This document shows positions 32,585 through 41,470 of a stretch of DNA of 64,000 nt, piece after piece (the stretch's first letter is position 1; every line of letters starts with the position of its first letter). The stretch is from an uncultured Eubacterium sp. GTDB taxonomy: Bacteria > Bacillota > Clostridia > Lachnospirales > Lachnospiraceae. The stretch is from positions 1-64,000 of the forward strand of contig URQO01000005.1 of the NCBI GenBank assembly GCA_900550135.1, read 5' to 3'. Under the pieces are notes generated by a model. The model made no database searches, was not told the origin of the DNA, and was given only the letters and a program-made list of their open reading frames with translations. The translations under genes and the position numbers were made by a program.

Positions 32585-35224
32585 TTAATTTAATTGAGCA
32601 GCTAAAATATCTTTTGCTTTGCTTATTGCCTCATCAGCACCTGCAGGATTCTTGCCACCTGCCTGTGCCATGTTTGGACGACCACCACCGCCGCCACCAA
32701 CACATTTGGCAATTTCTTTAATCATGTTTCCTGCATGGGCACCCTTTGAAATTGCATCATCGTCAGCCATGACAATAACATTTGCTTTATCACCTGTTGT
32801 TGAAACAATAACAACTACGCCACCACCGATTTTTTCTTTTAATTGGTCTCCAAGATTTCTAAGACCATTCATGTCAACATCTGAAACCTTTGTAGCAAGA
32901 AGTTTAATACCATTTACTTCTACAACATCGTTTAAAGCATCTCCAACTGAATCATTTGCCATCTTAGCTTTTAACTTTTCGTTTTCACTGTTAAGAGCCT
33001 TAATTTCATCATTTAAAGAATGAATTTTCTTTGTTAAATTGTGAACATCTGATTTTGCAACTTTACATGCTTCATTTAAAAGGCTTTCCATTTCTTCAAA
33101 ATGCTTAATTAAACCAATACCTGTTAAAGCTTCAATTCTTCTTACACCTGCTGAAATACCTGCTTCTGAAACAATCTTGAAATATGATATTTCCTTTGTA
33201 TTGGAAACATGAGTACCACCACAAAGTTCAACAGAAAAATCACCCATTGATACAACTCTTACTTTATCACCGTATTTTTCTCCAAACAATGCCATAGCGC
33301 CTGTTTTCTTTGCTTCATCTAATGTCATTTCCTTTGTTACAACATCTAATGCATTTGCAATCTGTTCATTTACAATTGCTTCAACCTTAGTAATTTCTTC
33401 TTTTGTCATTGCCTGGAAATGTGTAAAGTCAAATCTTAATCTTTCAGCATCAACATATGAACCTGCCTGCTCTACATGTTCACCTAAAACATTTTTAAGT
33501 GCTTTCTGTAATAAATGAGTTGCACTGTGGTTCTTTGCTGTTGATTCTCTGTTTGCACTGTCAACCTTTAATGAAGCAGCATCTCCTACCTGAATCATAC
33601 CTTCAGTCACAACACCTACATGTCCAATCATTGAGCCATGAAGTTTGATAGTATCAACAACCTGGAATTTACCATTGGCTGTTTCAATAATACCTTTATC
33701 ACCTGACTGACCACCCATTGTTGCATAAAATGGTGTTTCATTTACAAGAATTGTACCATTGTCGCCTTCAGCTAATGCCTGTACAACTTCTTTGTCAGTT
33801 GTTAAAGCTGTTACTTCTGAATTATTTTCTAACTTGTCATATCCAACAAAACTTGATGTTAAATTCTTGTCAAGACTTTCATATACTGTCTCGTCAGCTC
33901 CCATATAGTTTGTTGTTTTACGTGCTTTTCTTGCTGTCTCTCTTTGAACTTCCATTGCTTTCTTAAAGCCATCTTCATCTACATTAAATCCTTTTTCTTC
34001 AAGAATTTCTTTTGTAAGATCAAGTGGAAAGCCGTAAGTATCATATAACTTAAATGCATCATTACCTGACAAAGTCTTACTTCCTTCTTCAGACATCTTT
34101 GATTCCATTTCTGATAAAATGTTAAGACCTGTATCAATAGTTTTGTTAAACTTATTTTCTTCTTCTGTTAACACCTTGAAAATCATGTTTTGCTTTTCTT
34201 CAAGTTCAGGATAACCATCTTTAGAACTTTCAATTACAGTTTTTGAAAGTTTAGAAAGGAACATTCCATCTATTCCAAGAAGTCTGCCGTGTCTTGCAGC
34301 ACGTCTGATTAATCTTCTAAGCACATATCCTCTGCCTTCATTTGATGGCATAATACCATCTGAAATCATAAATGTAGCTGATCTGATATGATCTGTTATT
34401 ATTCTAATTGAAACATCCCATTTATATTCTTTCTTGTATTCTTTTCCGGAAATTTCACAAACTTTATCACGTAAAGCCTTAATTGTATCAACGTCAAAAA
34501 TAGAATCAACATCCTGAACTACAGTTGCAAGTCTTTCAAGACCCATACCTGTATCAATATTTTTCTGCTTTAATGTTGTGTAATTGCCTTTTCCATCATT
34601 TTCAAACTGTGTAAATACGTTGTTCCAGATTTCAATATATCTGTCACATTCACATCCTACTGTACATCCGGGCTTTCCACAGCCATATTTTTCTCCACGG
34701 TCATAGTATATTTCTGAGCATGGACCACAAGGACCTGCACCATGCTCCCAGAAGTTGTCTTCTTTTCCAAATTTGAAAATTCTTTCTTTTGGAATTCCCA
34801 TTTCTTTATTCCAAATATCAAAAGCTTCATCATCTTCCAAATAAACTGATGGATACAATCTGTCAGCTTCAAGTCCTACGACTTCTGTTAAAAATTCCCA
34901 AGACCAATGAATGGCTTCATGTTTAAAATAATCTCCAAAAGAGAAATTTCCTAACATTTCAAAAAATGTACCATGTCTTGCAGTTTTTCCAATATTTTCA
35001 ATATCACCTGTTCTGATACATTTCTGGCATGTTGCCATACGTGTTCTAGGTGGAACTTCCTGACCTGTAAAATAAGGCTTTAAAGGAGCCATTCCTGCAT
35101 TTATAAGTAATAAACTATTATCATTGTGTGGTACTAATGAATAACTGTTTTTTACTAAATGTCCTTTTGATTCAAAGAAATCTAAAAACATTTGTCTTAA
35201 TTCATTTAATCCATATTTCTTCAT
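32585..35224 (-). CDS. alaS: Alanyl-tRNA synthetase
   Basis: Charges tRNA-Ala. The 879-residue class II enzyme has an N-terminal catalytic core (LRQMFLDFFESKGH, MAPLKPYFTGQ, RATCQKCIRTGDIENIG-like segment), the zinc-binding editing domain (HSATHLLQKAL, SVELCGGTHVSNT) and the C-terminal DHHA1/C-Ala domain with GGGGGGRPNMAQAGG. No leader of the T-box type is seen. It follows tyrS by 17 bases; both may be read from the tyrS promoter. No terminator separates it from rpsU. Confidence 0.97.
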   Translation of the reverse strand: MKKYGLNELRQMFLDFFESKGHLVKNSYSLVPHNDNSLLLINAGMAPLKPYFTGQEVPPRTRMATCQKCIRTGDIENIGKTARHGTFFEMLGNFSFGDYFKHEAIHWSWEFLTEVVGLEADRLYPSVYLEDDEAFDIWNKEMGIPKERIFKFGKEDNFWEHGAGPCGPCSEIYYDRGEKYGCGKPGCTVGCECDRYIEIWNNVFTQFENDGKGNYTTLKQKNIDTGMGLERLATVVQDVDSIFDVDTIKALRDKVCEISGKEYKKEYKWDVSIRIITDHIRSATFMISDGIMPSNEGRGYVLRRLIRRAARHGRLLGIDGMFLSKLSKTVIESSKDGYPELEEKQNMIFKVLTEEENKFNKTIDTGLNILSEMESKMSEEGSKTLSGNDAFKLYDTYGFPLDLTKEILEEKGFNVDEDGFKKAMEVQRETARKARKTTNYMGADETVYESLDKNLTSSFVGYDKLENNSEVTALTTDKEVVQALAEGDNGTILVNETPFYATMGGQSGDKGIIETANGKFQVVDTIKLHGSMIGHVGVVTEGMIQVGDAASLKVDSANRESTAKNHSATHLLQKALKNVLGEHVEQAGSYVDAERLRFDFTHFQAMTKEEITKVEAIVNEQIANALDVVTKEMTLDEAKKTGAMALFGEKYGDKVRVVSMGDFSVELCGGTHVSNTKEISYFKIVSEAGISAGVRRIEALTGIGLIKHFEEMESLLNEACKVAKSDVHNLTKKIHSLNDEIKALNSENEKLKAKMANDSVGDALNDVVEVNGIKLLATKVSDVDMNGLRNLGDQLKEKIGGGVVVIVSTTGDKANVIVMADDDAISKGAHAGNMIKEIAKCVGGGGGGRPNMAQAGGKNPAGADEAISKAKDILAAQLN

Positions 35225-35241
35225 TATAAGTTCCTCCTAAA

Positions 35242-36468
35242 CTAATCAGCTTTAATCTGATGGAATGCTTTCTTACCTTTTTTGATTAAGATAACGCCAT
35301 CTTCATTGTAATCAGCTGTAGTTATTTTTTTATCTATTGCATTTACTTTTTCACCATTTACAGAAACACTGTTCTGGTTTACTAAAGTTCTTGCTTCACT
35401 TCTTGATTTTGCAAGTTTTGTATCTACTAAAATAGTAAGGATATCAATACCCTTTTCTAATTCATCTTTTGCATACGCTGTAGTTGGTAAATCGCCTGAA
35501 ATACCACCTTTTGCAAACATATTCTTCGCAGCATCCAAAGCTTTCTTTGCTTCTTCTTCGCCATGAACTAATTTTGTTAACTCATATCCTAAAATTTCTT
35601 TTGCCTTATTAAGTTCAGCGCCCTGCCATTTTTCCATTTCTTCGATTTCTTCTAATGGAAGGAATGTAAGCATCTTTAAGCACTTAATAACATCTGCGTC
35701 ATCGACGTTTCTCCAGTACTGGAAGAATTCGTATGGTGATGTTTTTTCAGGATCAAGCCAAACAGCACCACTAACAGTTTTACCCATCTTCTTTCCTTCT
35801 GAATTAAGAAGTAATGTAATAGTCATGGCTGATGCGTCTTTTCCTAACTTACGTCTGATAAGTTCTGTACCACCAAGCATGTTACTCCACTGATCATCTC
35901 CACCAAACTGAAGGTTACATCCATAATCCTGAAATAACTTATAGAAGTCATAACTCTGCATAATCATATAATTAAATTCCAAGAAGCTAAGTCCTCTTTC
36001 CATTCTCTGCTTGTAACATTCTGCTGTTAACATTCTGTTTACACTAAAGTGTGGTCCAACTTCTCTTAAAACATCAATATAATTTAAATCCATTAACCAG
36101 TCAGCATTGTTTACCATTAATGCTTTACCGTCTGAGAAATCAATAAATTTACTCATCTGCTTTTTAAAACATTCAATATTATGGTCAATAGTTTCTTTTG
36201 TCATCATCTTTCTCATATCAGTTTTACCTGATGGATCACCAATCATAGCTGTACCACCACCAAGTAATGCAATAGGCTTATTACCAGCCATCTGTAATCT
36301 CTTCATTAAACAAAGAGCCATAAAATGACCTACATGAAGACTATCCGCTGTTGGATCAAAACCAATATAGAAAACCGCTTCTCCTTTATTTATTAAATCA
36401 CTAATTAAAGCTTCATCTGTAACCTGTGCAATAAGGCCACGCGCTTTTAATTCTTCGTATGTGTTCAT
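35242..36468 (-). CDS. tyrS: Tyrosyl-tRNA synthetase
   Basis: Class I synthetase charging tRNA-Tyr, 408 residues. HIGH-like HVGH in FDPTADSLHVGHFMALCLMK, tyrosine-pocket YDFYKLFQDY and QFGGDDQWSNM, the KMSKS-like KMGKT and a C-terminal S4 RNA-binding domain (KLAKSRSEARTLVNQNSVSVNG) are all present. An in-frame TTG 12 codons upstream is open, but the ATG at 36468 has AGGAGAAGG directly before it. A promoter overlapping the spoIVA terminator drives it. No T-box is visible in the 50-base leader. Confidence 0.97.
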   Translation of the reverse strand: MNTYEELKARGLIAQVTDEALISDLINKGEAVFYIGFDPTADSLHVGHFMALCLMKRLQMAGNKPIALLGGGTAMIGDPSGKTDMRKMMTKETIDHNIECFKKQMSKFIDFSDGKALMVNNADWLMDLNYIDVLREVGPHFSVNRMLTAECYKQRMERGLSFLEFNYMIMQSYDFYKLFQDYGCNLQFGGDDQWSNMLGGTELIRRKLGKDASAMTITLLLNSEGKKMGKTVSGAVWLDPEKTSPYEFFQYWRNVDDADVIKCLKMLTFLPLEEIEEMEKWQGAELNKAKEILGYELTKLVHGEEEAKKALDAAKNMFAKGGISGDLPTTAYAKDELEKGIDILTILVDTKLAKSRSEARTLVNQNSVSVNGEKVNAIDKKITTADYNEDGVILIKKGKKAFHQIKAD

Positions 36469-36510
36469 AATCCTTCTCCTTTTATAGCTTTTTTGTTCAA
36501 TCAAATAATA

Positions 36511-36539
36511 ATTTTAACATAGTAAAAAGGATTTTACAA
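36511..36539 (-). promoter_or_regulatory. Sigma-A-type promoter of tyrS, with -35 in the spoIVA terminator
   Basis: On the minus strand TTGTAA (36539-36534), 17 bp and TAAAAT (36516-36511). The -35 hexamer is made by the 3' arm of the preceding terminator, so terminator and promoter share DNA. Confidence 0.65.
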
Positions 36540-36568
36540 TAAAGCATTGCCTTATTTTTGTAAAATCC
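36529..36568 (-). terminator. Rho-independent terminator of spoIVA
   Basis: On the minus strand GGATTTTACAA (36568-36558) pairs with TTGTAAAATCC (36539-36529), with an inner TAAGGC-AAT-GCTTTA hairpin, and TTTTT follows. Its 3' arm carries the -35 box of the tyrS promoter. Confidence 0.85.
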
Positions 36569-36644
36569 CCTGGTTTTTTAATTATAGCATTAGGGCATCC
36601 CCCTATAATCAGGATATCTGTGTTTTAACACTTAAATCTTTAAA

Positions 36645-38111
36645 TCAAAGAAGGATGCAAATTACACCACGACTTTGATCGTTTGTAATTTTTTCTATTG
36701 TTCCCTGCATTCTTGATCTTGTATCTTCTGTCAAATTATTAATTTTGTTTGTTATTCCCTCATCTACAATCTGACCAATAGATTTTCCAAATATATTGGT
36801 CTCCCATATATCCTGCTCATCTTCTTTGTTATTTATAAAGTCTATTAAGTCTTTTGCCTGAGATTCCTCACCAATAATAGGAGAAATTTCCGTTAAAATA
36901 TTTGCCTTTACAAAATGTATTGACGGTGCAGTTGCTTTTATTTTTACACCAAACTTATTTCCCTGTTTTATAAGTTCAGGATTTTCAAGAACTATATCTT
37001 CTTTTTCAGGAGTTACTATGCCATACCCTGTATTCCTTACATTGTTTATTGCATCATTTACTTTTTCGTAACTTCTTCTCTTTTCTGCCATCTCCTTAAC
37101 TAGTTTTATAAGTTGAAGTTGATTGTTGATTGTGACACCTGTAATTTCTGACAAAGTTTTGTAGTAATATCCTTCATCTATTTCAAGATTAACTGTCATT
37201 TTTCCGTTGGACAATTCTATTCCTGACATATTTGCACTTTTTACAAATTCTTTATCAGGTAGAAGTTTAAGAGTTTTTACATCTTTTATTTTTATAATTT
37301 TATCCAATATTTCCTTTGAGTAATTTACTATGTATTGAATTAAAGGATGGTTAAAGTCCATTATTTCCAACCATTTTGGTAAATTAAACACAATTTCAGA
37401 TACTGGGAATTCAAATAAAATATTTTCAAGTATTTCATTTATTTTTTGCTCATTTAACTTTAAACAGTTAAGTGCAATAGTTGATACGTTATATTTTTTG
37501 CTAATCTTTTCTTTTAGTTTTTGGCATTCTTCGGACATTGGATCTGTTGAGTTTACAAGAATAATAAACGGTTTATTTATATCTTTAAGATGAACTATTG
37601 TCTTTTCCAACGCTTTGTTGTACTCATCCACACTCAAATCTGTAAAACTACCATCACTTGTCACAACAATTCCAATAGTTGAATGTTTTGAAATAACCCT
37701 TTCAGTACCAATTTCGGCTGCCTTTGAAAAAGGAATATCATAATCGAACCATGGTGTTTTAACCATTCTTTCTTTTTCCTCTTCCATGTGTCCGGTAGCA
37801 CCGTTTACCATAAATCCAACGCAGTCAATTAGTCTGACTTTTACTTTTGCAGTGTTTCCTATGTCAATGGATATTGCTTTGCTAGGAATAAATTTGGGCT
37901 CAGTAGTCATAATTGTTTTGCCTGAAGAAGATTGTGGCAATTCATCCTGTGCTCTTTTCAACTCATTTTCATCTAAAATCTTTGGAACAACTGCCACATC
38001 CATAAAATTTTTAATAAAAGTTGATTTTCCTGTTCTTACAGGACCAACAACCCCTATGTAAATCTCCCCTTTTGTTCTTTTTTCAATGTCTTTATATACA
38101 TTAAAATCCAT
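36645..38111 (-). CDS. spoIVA: Stage IV sporulation protein A (spore coat basement ATPase)
   Basis: Mother-cell ATPase that polymerises into the base layer of the spore coat. The 488-residue product has the N-terminal GTPase-like ATPase core, with Walker A GPVRTGKSTF and LIDCVGFMVNGATG, a middle domain and the C-terminal coat-anchoring end. Length is close to the 492 residues of the Bacillus protein. An upstream in-frame ATG (38132) has no ribosome site; ATG 38111 has GGGAGG. Its presence is good evidence that the lineage forms spores. A sigma-E promoter upstream is likely but not cleanly readable. Confidence 0.97.
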   Translation of the reverse strand: MDFNVYKDIEKRTKGEIYIGVVGPVRTGKSTFIKNFMDVAVVPKILDENELKRAQDELPQSSSGKTIMTTEPKFIPSKAISIDIGNTAKVKVRLIDCVGFMVNGATGHMEEEKERMVKTPWFDYDIPFSKAAEIGTERVISKHSTIGIVVTSDGSFTDLSVDEYNKALEKTIVHLKDINKPFIILVNSTDPMSEECQKLKEKISKKYNVSTIALNCLKLNEQKINEILENILFEFPVSEIVFNLPKWLEIMDFNHPLIQYIVNYSKEILDKIIKIKDVKTLKLLPDKEFVKSANMSGIELSNGKMTVNLEIDEGYYYKTLSEITGVTINNQLQLIKLVKEMAEKRRSYEKVNDAINNVRNTGYGIVTPEKEDIVLENPELIKQGNKFGVKIKATAPSIHFVKANILTEISPIIGEESQAKDLIDFINNKEDEQDIWETNIFGKSIGQIVDEGITNKINNLTEDTRSRMQGTIEKITNDQSRGVICILL

Positions 38112-38166
38112 AAAAACCTCCCTTACATACATTAATACTAAAATATATGCAATAAGAGGTTTTTTA

Positions 38167-39735
38167 TTACATAAGGGGAGCCAAAAGTCTTAATAACTTA
38201 CCGCACGCCTTATACCATATTGGTCTGTTTCTACATTCAATTAACGAAATCTTTTTAGATTCATTTATCATTTGTAATATATCTTCTTCTACATCATAAA
38301 CTGCCTTGTTTTTATACAAAAAACATCCATTTTCAAAATGTAAATATAAACTTCTATAATCCAAATTAATTGTACCTACAGTGGCTTTTTCATCATCGCT
38401 TACAAACATTTTTGCGTGATTAAACCCGGGAGTATATTCATATATTTCCACACCTGCCTCAATTAATTCTTTATAATAAGTTCTTGCAATACAAAAAGCA
38501 TATGCCTTATCAGGAATACCCGGCACAATAATTTTCACATCAACGCCACGTTTTGCTGCAAATTTAAGAGCCGACATCATTACATTATCTAAAATAAGAT
38601 ATGGCGAACTAATATGCAAATATCTTGTTGCGGTATTGATTATATGCAAATAAACCGATTCGCCAATTCTTTCCTGGTCAAGAGGGTCATCACCGTATCC
38701 TATTACATAACCGTTTTCATCATATACTTTTTCAATTGGAACATTTAAATATTTGTCAAAACTTCCAATCTTTCTTTCTGTAATATTCCACATCTGTAAA
38801 AACAATAATGTATATGTTCTTGCAGCATCTCCTTCAAGCATCACTGCAGTATCTTTCCAATAACCAAATTTGTTAACAAGATTCATATATTCATCTGCAA
38901 GATTTATGCCACCTGTAAAGGCTACCTTACCATCAATTACAACTATTTTTCTATGATCTCTGTTATTTTGTTGCGTTGTAAAAAATGGTCTTGCCGGAGC
39001 AAATGTTTTTGACTGTATTCCAAGTTTTCTTAATTCTTTAAAATATCCAATTGGAAGTTTTGTAAGAGAACACAAACCGTCATACATTACTCTTACTTCA
39101 ACTCCCTGTTTTACTTTTCTTTCAAGAATATCTACAATAGAATCCCAGACTTTTCCACGTTCTATTATAAAGTATTCCATAAAAATAAAATCCTGTGCCT
39201 CTTCCAATGCATTAATTAATGCAGTATATTTTTCTTCGCCACAGTTTAAATATGTAACATCTGTATTTTTATAAACCGGACATCCTGTGTGATCATAAAT
39301 ATATTTTCCAATCATAGACATCTGTTTATCCTGAATCTGTAAATCGTTATATATCTGTCTGTCTGTTTGAAGATACTTTTTAGATTTTAAATCAATGCTT
39401 TCAATCCTTTTGCGTAGTTTTATTGAACCTGGTTGGAACTTAACGTACAAATACATCATTACTCCAAGGGCTGGAACAAACATAATAAAAATAACCCATA
39501 TTAATTTCATTGTAGGGTCTGTTTTATCATTTACAAGATAAATAACTAACAAGATTTGAAGTATTATAACAACAGAGTTAAAACCTTTGCTAAGTGTTGC
39601 ATTGTATGCCAACAAAACCATAAACAACACTTGCAACAGTACCATCAAGCCAAATATAAAAATACGACTGAATAAAAATGTTGCTATTCCTTTTTTTCCT
39701 TTGCTTTTTGTTTGATCTATCCTGCTATGATCCAT
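38167..39735 (-). CDS. cls: Cardiolipin synthase
   Basis: Makes cardiolipin from two phosphatidylglycerol molecules at the membrane. The 522-residue product begins with two transmembrane helices (about 18-75), followed by the two phospholipase D HKD motifs: NRDHRKIVVIDG and NHAKMFVSDDEKATVGTIN. Both are complete. An in-frame TTG at 39753 is open, but AAGGAG stands before the ATG at 39735. It follows gpsA and plsY, which feed phosphatidic acid synthesis, giving a phospholipid gene cluster. Confidence 0.95.
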   Translation of the reverse strand: MDHSRIDQTKSKGKKGIATFLFSRIFIFGLMVLLQVLFMVLLAYNATLSKGFNSVVIILQILLVIYLVNDKTDPTMKLIWVIFIMFVPALGVMMYLYVKFQPGSIKLRKRIESIDLKSKKYLQTDRQIYNDLQIQDKQMSMIGKYIYDHTGCPVYKNTDVTYLNCGEEKYTALINALEEAQDFIFMEYFIIERGKVWDSIVDILERKVKQGVEVRVMYDGLCSLTKLPIGYFKELRKLGIQSKTFAPARPFFTTQQNNRDHRKIVVIDGKVAFTGGINLADEYMNLVNKFGYWKDTAVMLEGDAARTYTLLFLQMWNITERKIGSFDKYLNVPIEKVYDENGYVIGYGDDPLDQERIGESVYLHIINTATRYLHISSPYLILDNVMMSALKFAAKRGVDVKIIVPGIPDKAYAFCIARTYYKELIEAGVEIYEYTPGFNHAKMFVSDDEKATVGTINLDYRSLYLHFENGCFLYKNKAVYDVEEDILQMINESKKISLIECRNRPIWYKACGKLLRLLAPLM

Positions 39736-39777
39736 TAATAGTTTCTCCTTCAATATAATACTTTTATATTATATTTT

Positions 39778-40788
39778 TTAGTTCCATTCTAAATCACTGA
39801 ATTCGTTAGTTTGTTCTCTTTCCATCAATTCCCACATGGCTTCCTGTGCTGATTTATCTTCAAATAAAACTCTGTTTACAGCCTCAACAATAGGCATGTC
39901 CACATCATATTTCTTTGCAAGTTCAAAAGCTGCCTTTGCAGAAACTGCACCTTCTACAACCATTTTCACCTCAGCAACAGCCTGATCTAAAGTATAACCT
40001 TTTCCAATTAAAACACCGGCTCTTCTGTTTCTTGAATGTTTGCTGTTACATGTAACAATCAAATCACCAATTCCGGACAATCCATTGAATGTACGTGAGT
40101 GTCCTCCCATTTTTACACCAAGAGCTGTAATTTCCTTAATTCCTCTTGTAATAAGAGCAGCCTCAGTATTGTCACCAAATCCAAGTCCGTCAATAATACC
40201 TGCAGCAAGTGCAATAACATTTTTAAGTGCACCACCAAGTTCAATACTCTTTCTGTCAGGACTAATATATGTTCTAAAATATTTGCTTCCAAACAGGGAC
40301 TGAACTTTCTGTGCTACTTCTTTTTTCTTTGCCCCAACAACAACTGTAGTTGGTATTTTTCTTGCAACTTCTTCTGCGTGACTTGGACCGGATAAAACAA
40401 CAGCTTCGCATGTTGGAATTTCATCTTCCATAATGTCTGTCATTGTAAAGAAAGTCTTATCTTCTATACCTTTTGCAACATCTACAATAATCTGACCTTT
40501 AGGAACTAAATCCTTTAAACGGGCAGATGTACTTCTTACAAATGATGAAGCAACAGCCATTACTATCATCTCAGAGCCTTTAACAGCATATTCCAAATCT
40601 CCTGAGATTTCAATTTTTTCAGGAATATGAATACCCGGCAGGCAAATTTTATTTTCCCTTTCCTCGCTTAACGCTTTAACTTCCTTCTCAAGGGCTGACC
40701 ATAATGTAACATTATGACCGTTTTCATATAATACTTTTGCTAAGGCAATAGCCCATCCTCCACCGCCTAATACTGTTACTTTTGACAT
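39778..40788 (-). CDS. gpsA: Glycerol-3-phosphate dehydrogenase (NAD(P)+)
   Basis: Reduces dihydroxyacetone phosphate to sn-glycerol-3-phosphate for phospholipids. The 336-residue product has an N-terminal Rossmann motif LGGGGWAIALAKVL, in which the last glycine of the usual GxGxWG is Ala13; catalytic-region motifs KGIE, LSGPSHAEEVA, LGGALKNVIALAAGI and the substrate-binding FNGLSGIGDLIVTC are intact. ATG at 40788 is preceded by AAAGGAGG and lies directly after the plsY stop. Cofactor preference (NADH or NADPH) cannot be told from the sequence. Confidence 0.95.
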   Translation of the reverse strand: MSKVTVLGGGGWAIALAKVLYENGHNVTLWSALEKEVKALSEERENKICLPGIHIPEKIEISGDLEYAVKGSEMIVMAVASSFVRSTSARLKDLVPKGQIIVDVAKGIEDKTFFTMTDIMEDEIPTCEAVVLSGPSHAEEVARKIPTTVVVGAKKKEVAQKVQSLFGSKYFRTYISPDRKSIELGGALKNVIALAAGIIDGLGFGDNTEAALITRGIKEITALGVKMGGHSRTFNGLSGIGDLIVTCNSKHSRNRRAGVLIGKGYTLDQAVAEVKMVVEGAVSAKAAFELAKKYDVDMPIVEAVNRVLFEDKSAQEAMWELMEREQTNEFSDLEWN

Positions 40789-40789
40789 A

Positions 40790-41449
40790 TTATGCCTCCT
40801 TTTTCTGACCAATTCTTCTTTCCGTGCCATCGATCAGTCTTTTAATATTATCTTTATGTCGTATATATGACAAAACTGTCATAATTCCAACTAAAATGTA
40901 CGCTTCTATTTTTTCGTTTGGATTAAGATTATGAACCATACCAAGCTGACCCCAAACAATCATTTCTATAAAGAACCCTGTCATAAGACAAAGAGAACTA
41001 AATGAAACGTATTTTGTTAATGCTAAAGCAATAAAAAATGTAAAAAAGCCTAAAGCTAAAAACTTCCAGTCAAAAAATGCCAGAGAAAAAATTACTCCTG
41101 ATGAAGTTGCTATACCTTTTCCACCTTTAAAATGCATATAAATTGGAAAGTTATGTCCAAGTATTGTACCAAGACCTGTATAAAGTGCTATAACCATCAT
41201 ATCCTTTTCGCATGAACTTTTAAACAAAAAATAAGTTAACATCACTGCAAAAACAGCCTTTAGTGCATCTCCAAAAAATGTAATAAAACCATATTTTTTT
41301 CCAAGTGTACGCATAGTGTTAGTTGTACCTGAGTTTCCACTACCATACTCTCTTATATCAATGTGATTAATCTTTCCTATAATAAAACCGGTTTGTATAA
41401 GACCAAAACAATATCCGATAATTATACATACAATTTTTTGCCAAACCAT
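40790..41449 (-). CDS. plsY: Acyl-phosphate glycerol-3-phosphate acyltransferase PlsY
   Basis: Integral membrane acyltransferase using acyl-phosphate made by PlsX (encoded at 57 kb) to make lysophosphatidic acid from the GpsA product. The 219-residue product has about six membrane segments and the motifs GSGNSGTTNTMRTLG, GHNFPIYMHFKGGKGIATSSG and a final segment with PNEKIEAYIL. An in-frame GTG three codons upstream is open; the ATG at 41449 has AGAGGTGAT at good spacing and is preferred. Confidence 0.95.
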   Translation of the reverse strand: MVWQKIVCIIIGYCFGLIQTGFIIGKINHIDIREYGSGNSGTTNTMRTLGKKYGFITFFGDALKAVFAVMLTYFLFKSSCEKDMMVIALYTGLGTILGHNFPIYMHFKGGKGIATSSGVIFSLAFFDWKFLALGFFTFFIALALTKYVSFSSLCLMTGFFIEMIVWGQLGMVHNLNPNEKIEAYILVGIMTVLSYIRHKDNIKRLIDGTERRIGQKKEA

Positions 41450-41470
41450 ATATATCACCTCTTATTAAAA

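Noticed and set aside
36469..36644. T-box riboswitch before tyrS or alaS
   Set aside because: Leader of tyrS is only about 40-50 bases, and tyrS-alaS spacing is 17 bases; no T-box sequence (such as the TGGNACCGCG core) is seen. The hairpin present is the spoIVA terminator.
39752..39775. AT-only inverted repeat (AATATAATA...TATTATATT) before cls as a terminator
   Set aside because: No G-C pairs and no T-run after the stem; in DNA of this composition it is likely to occur by chance.
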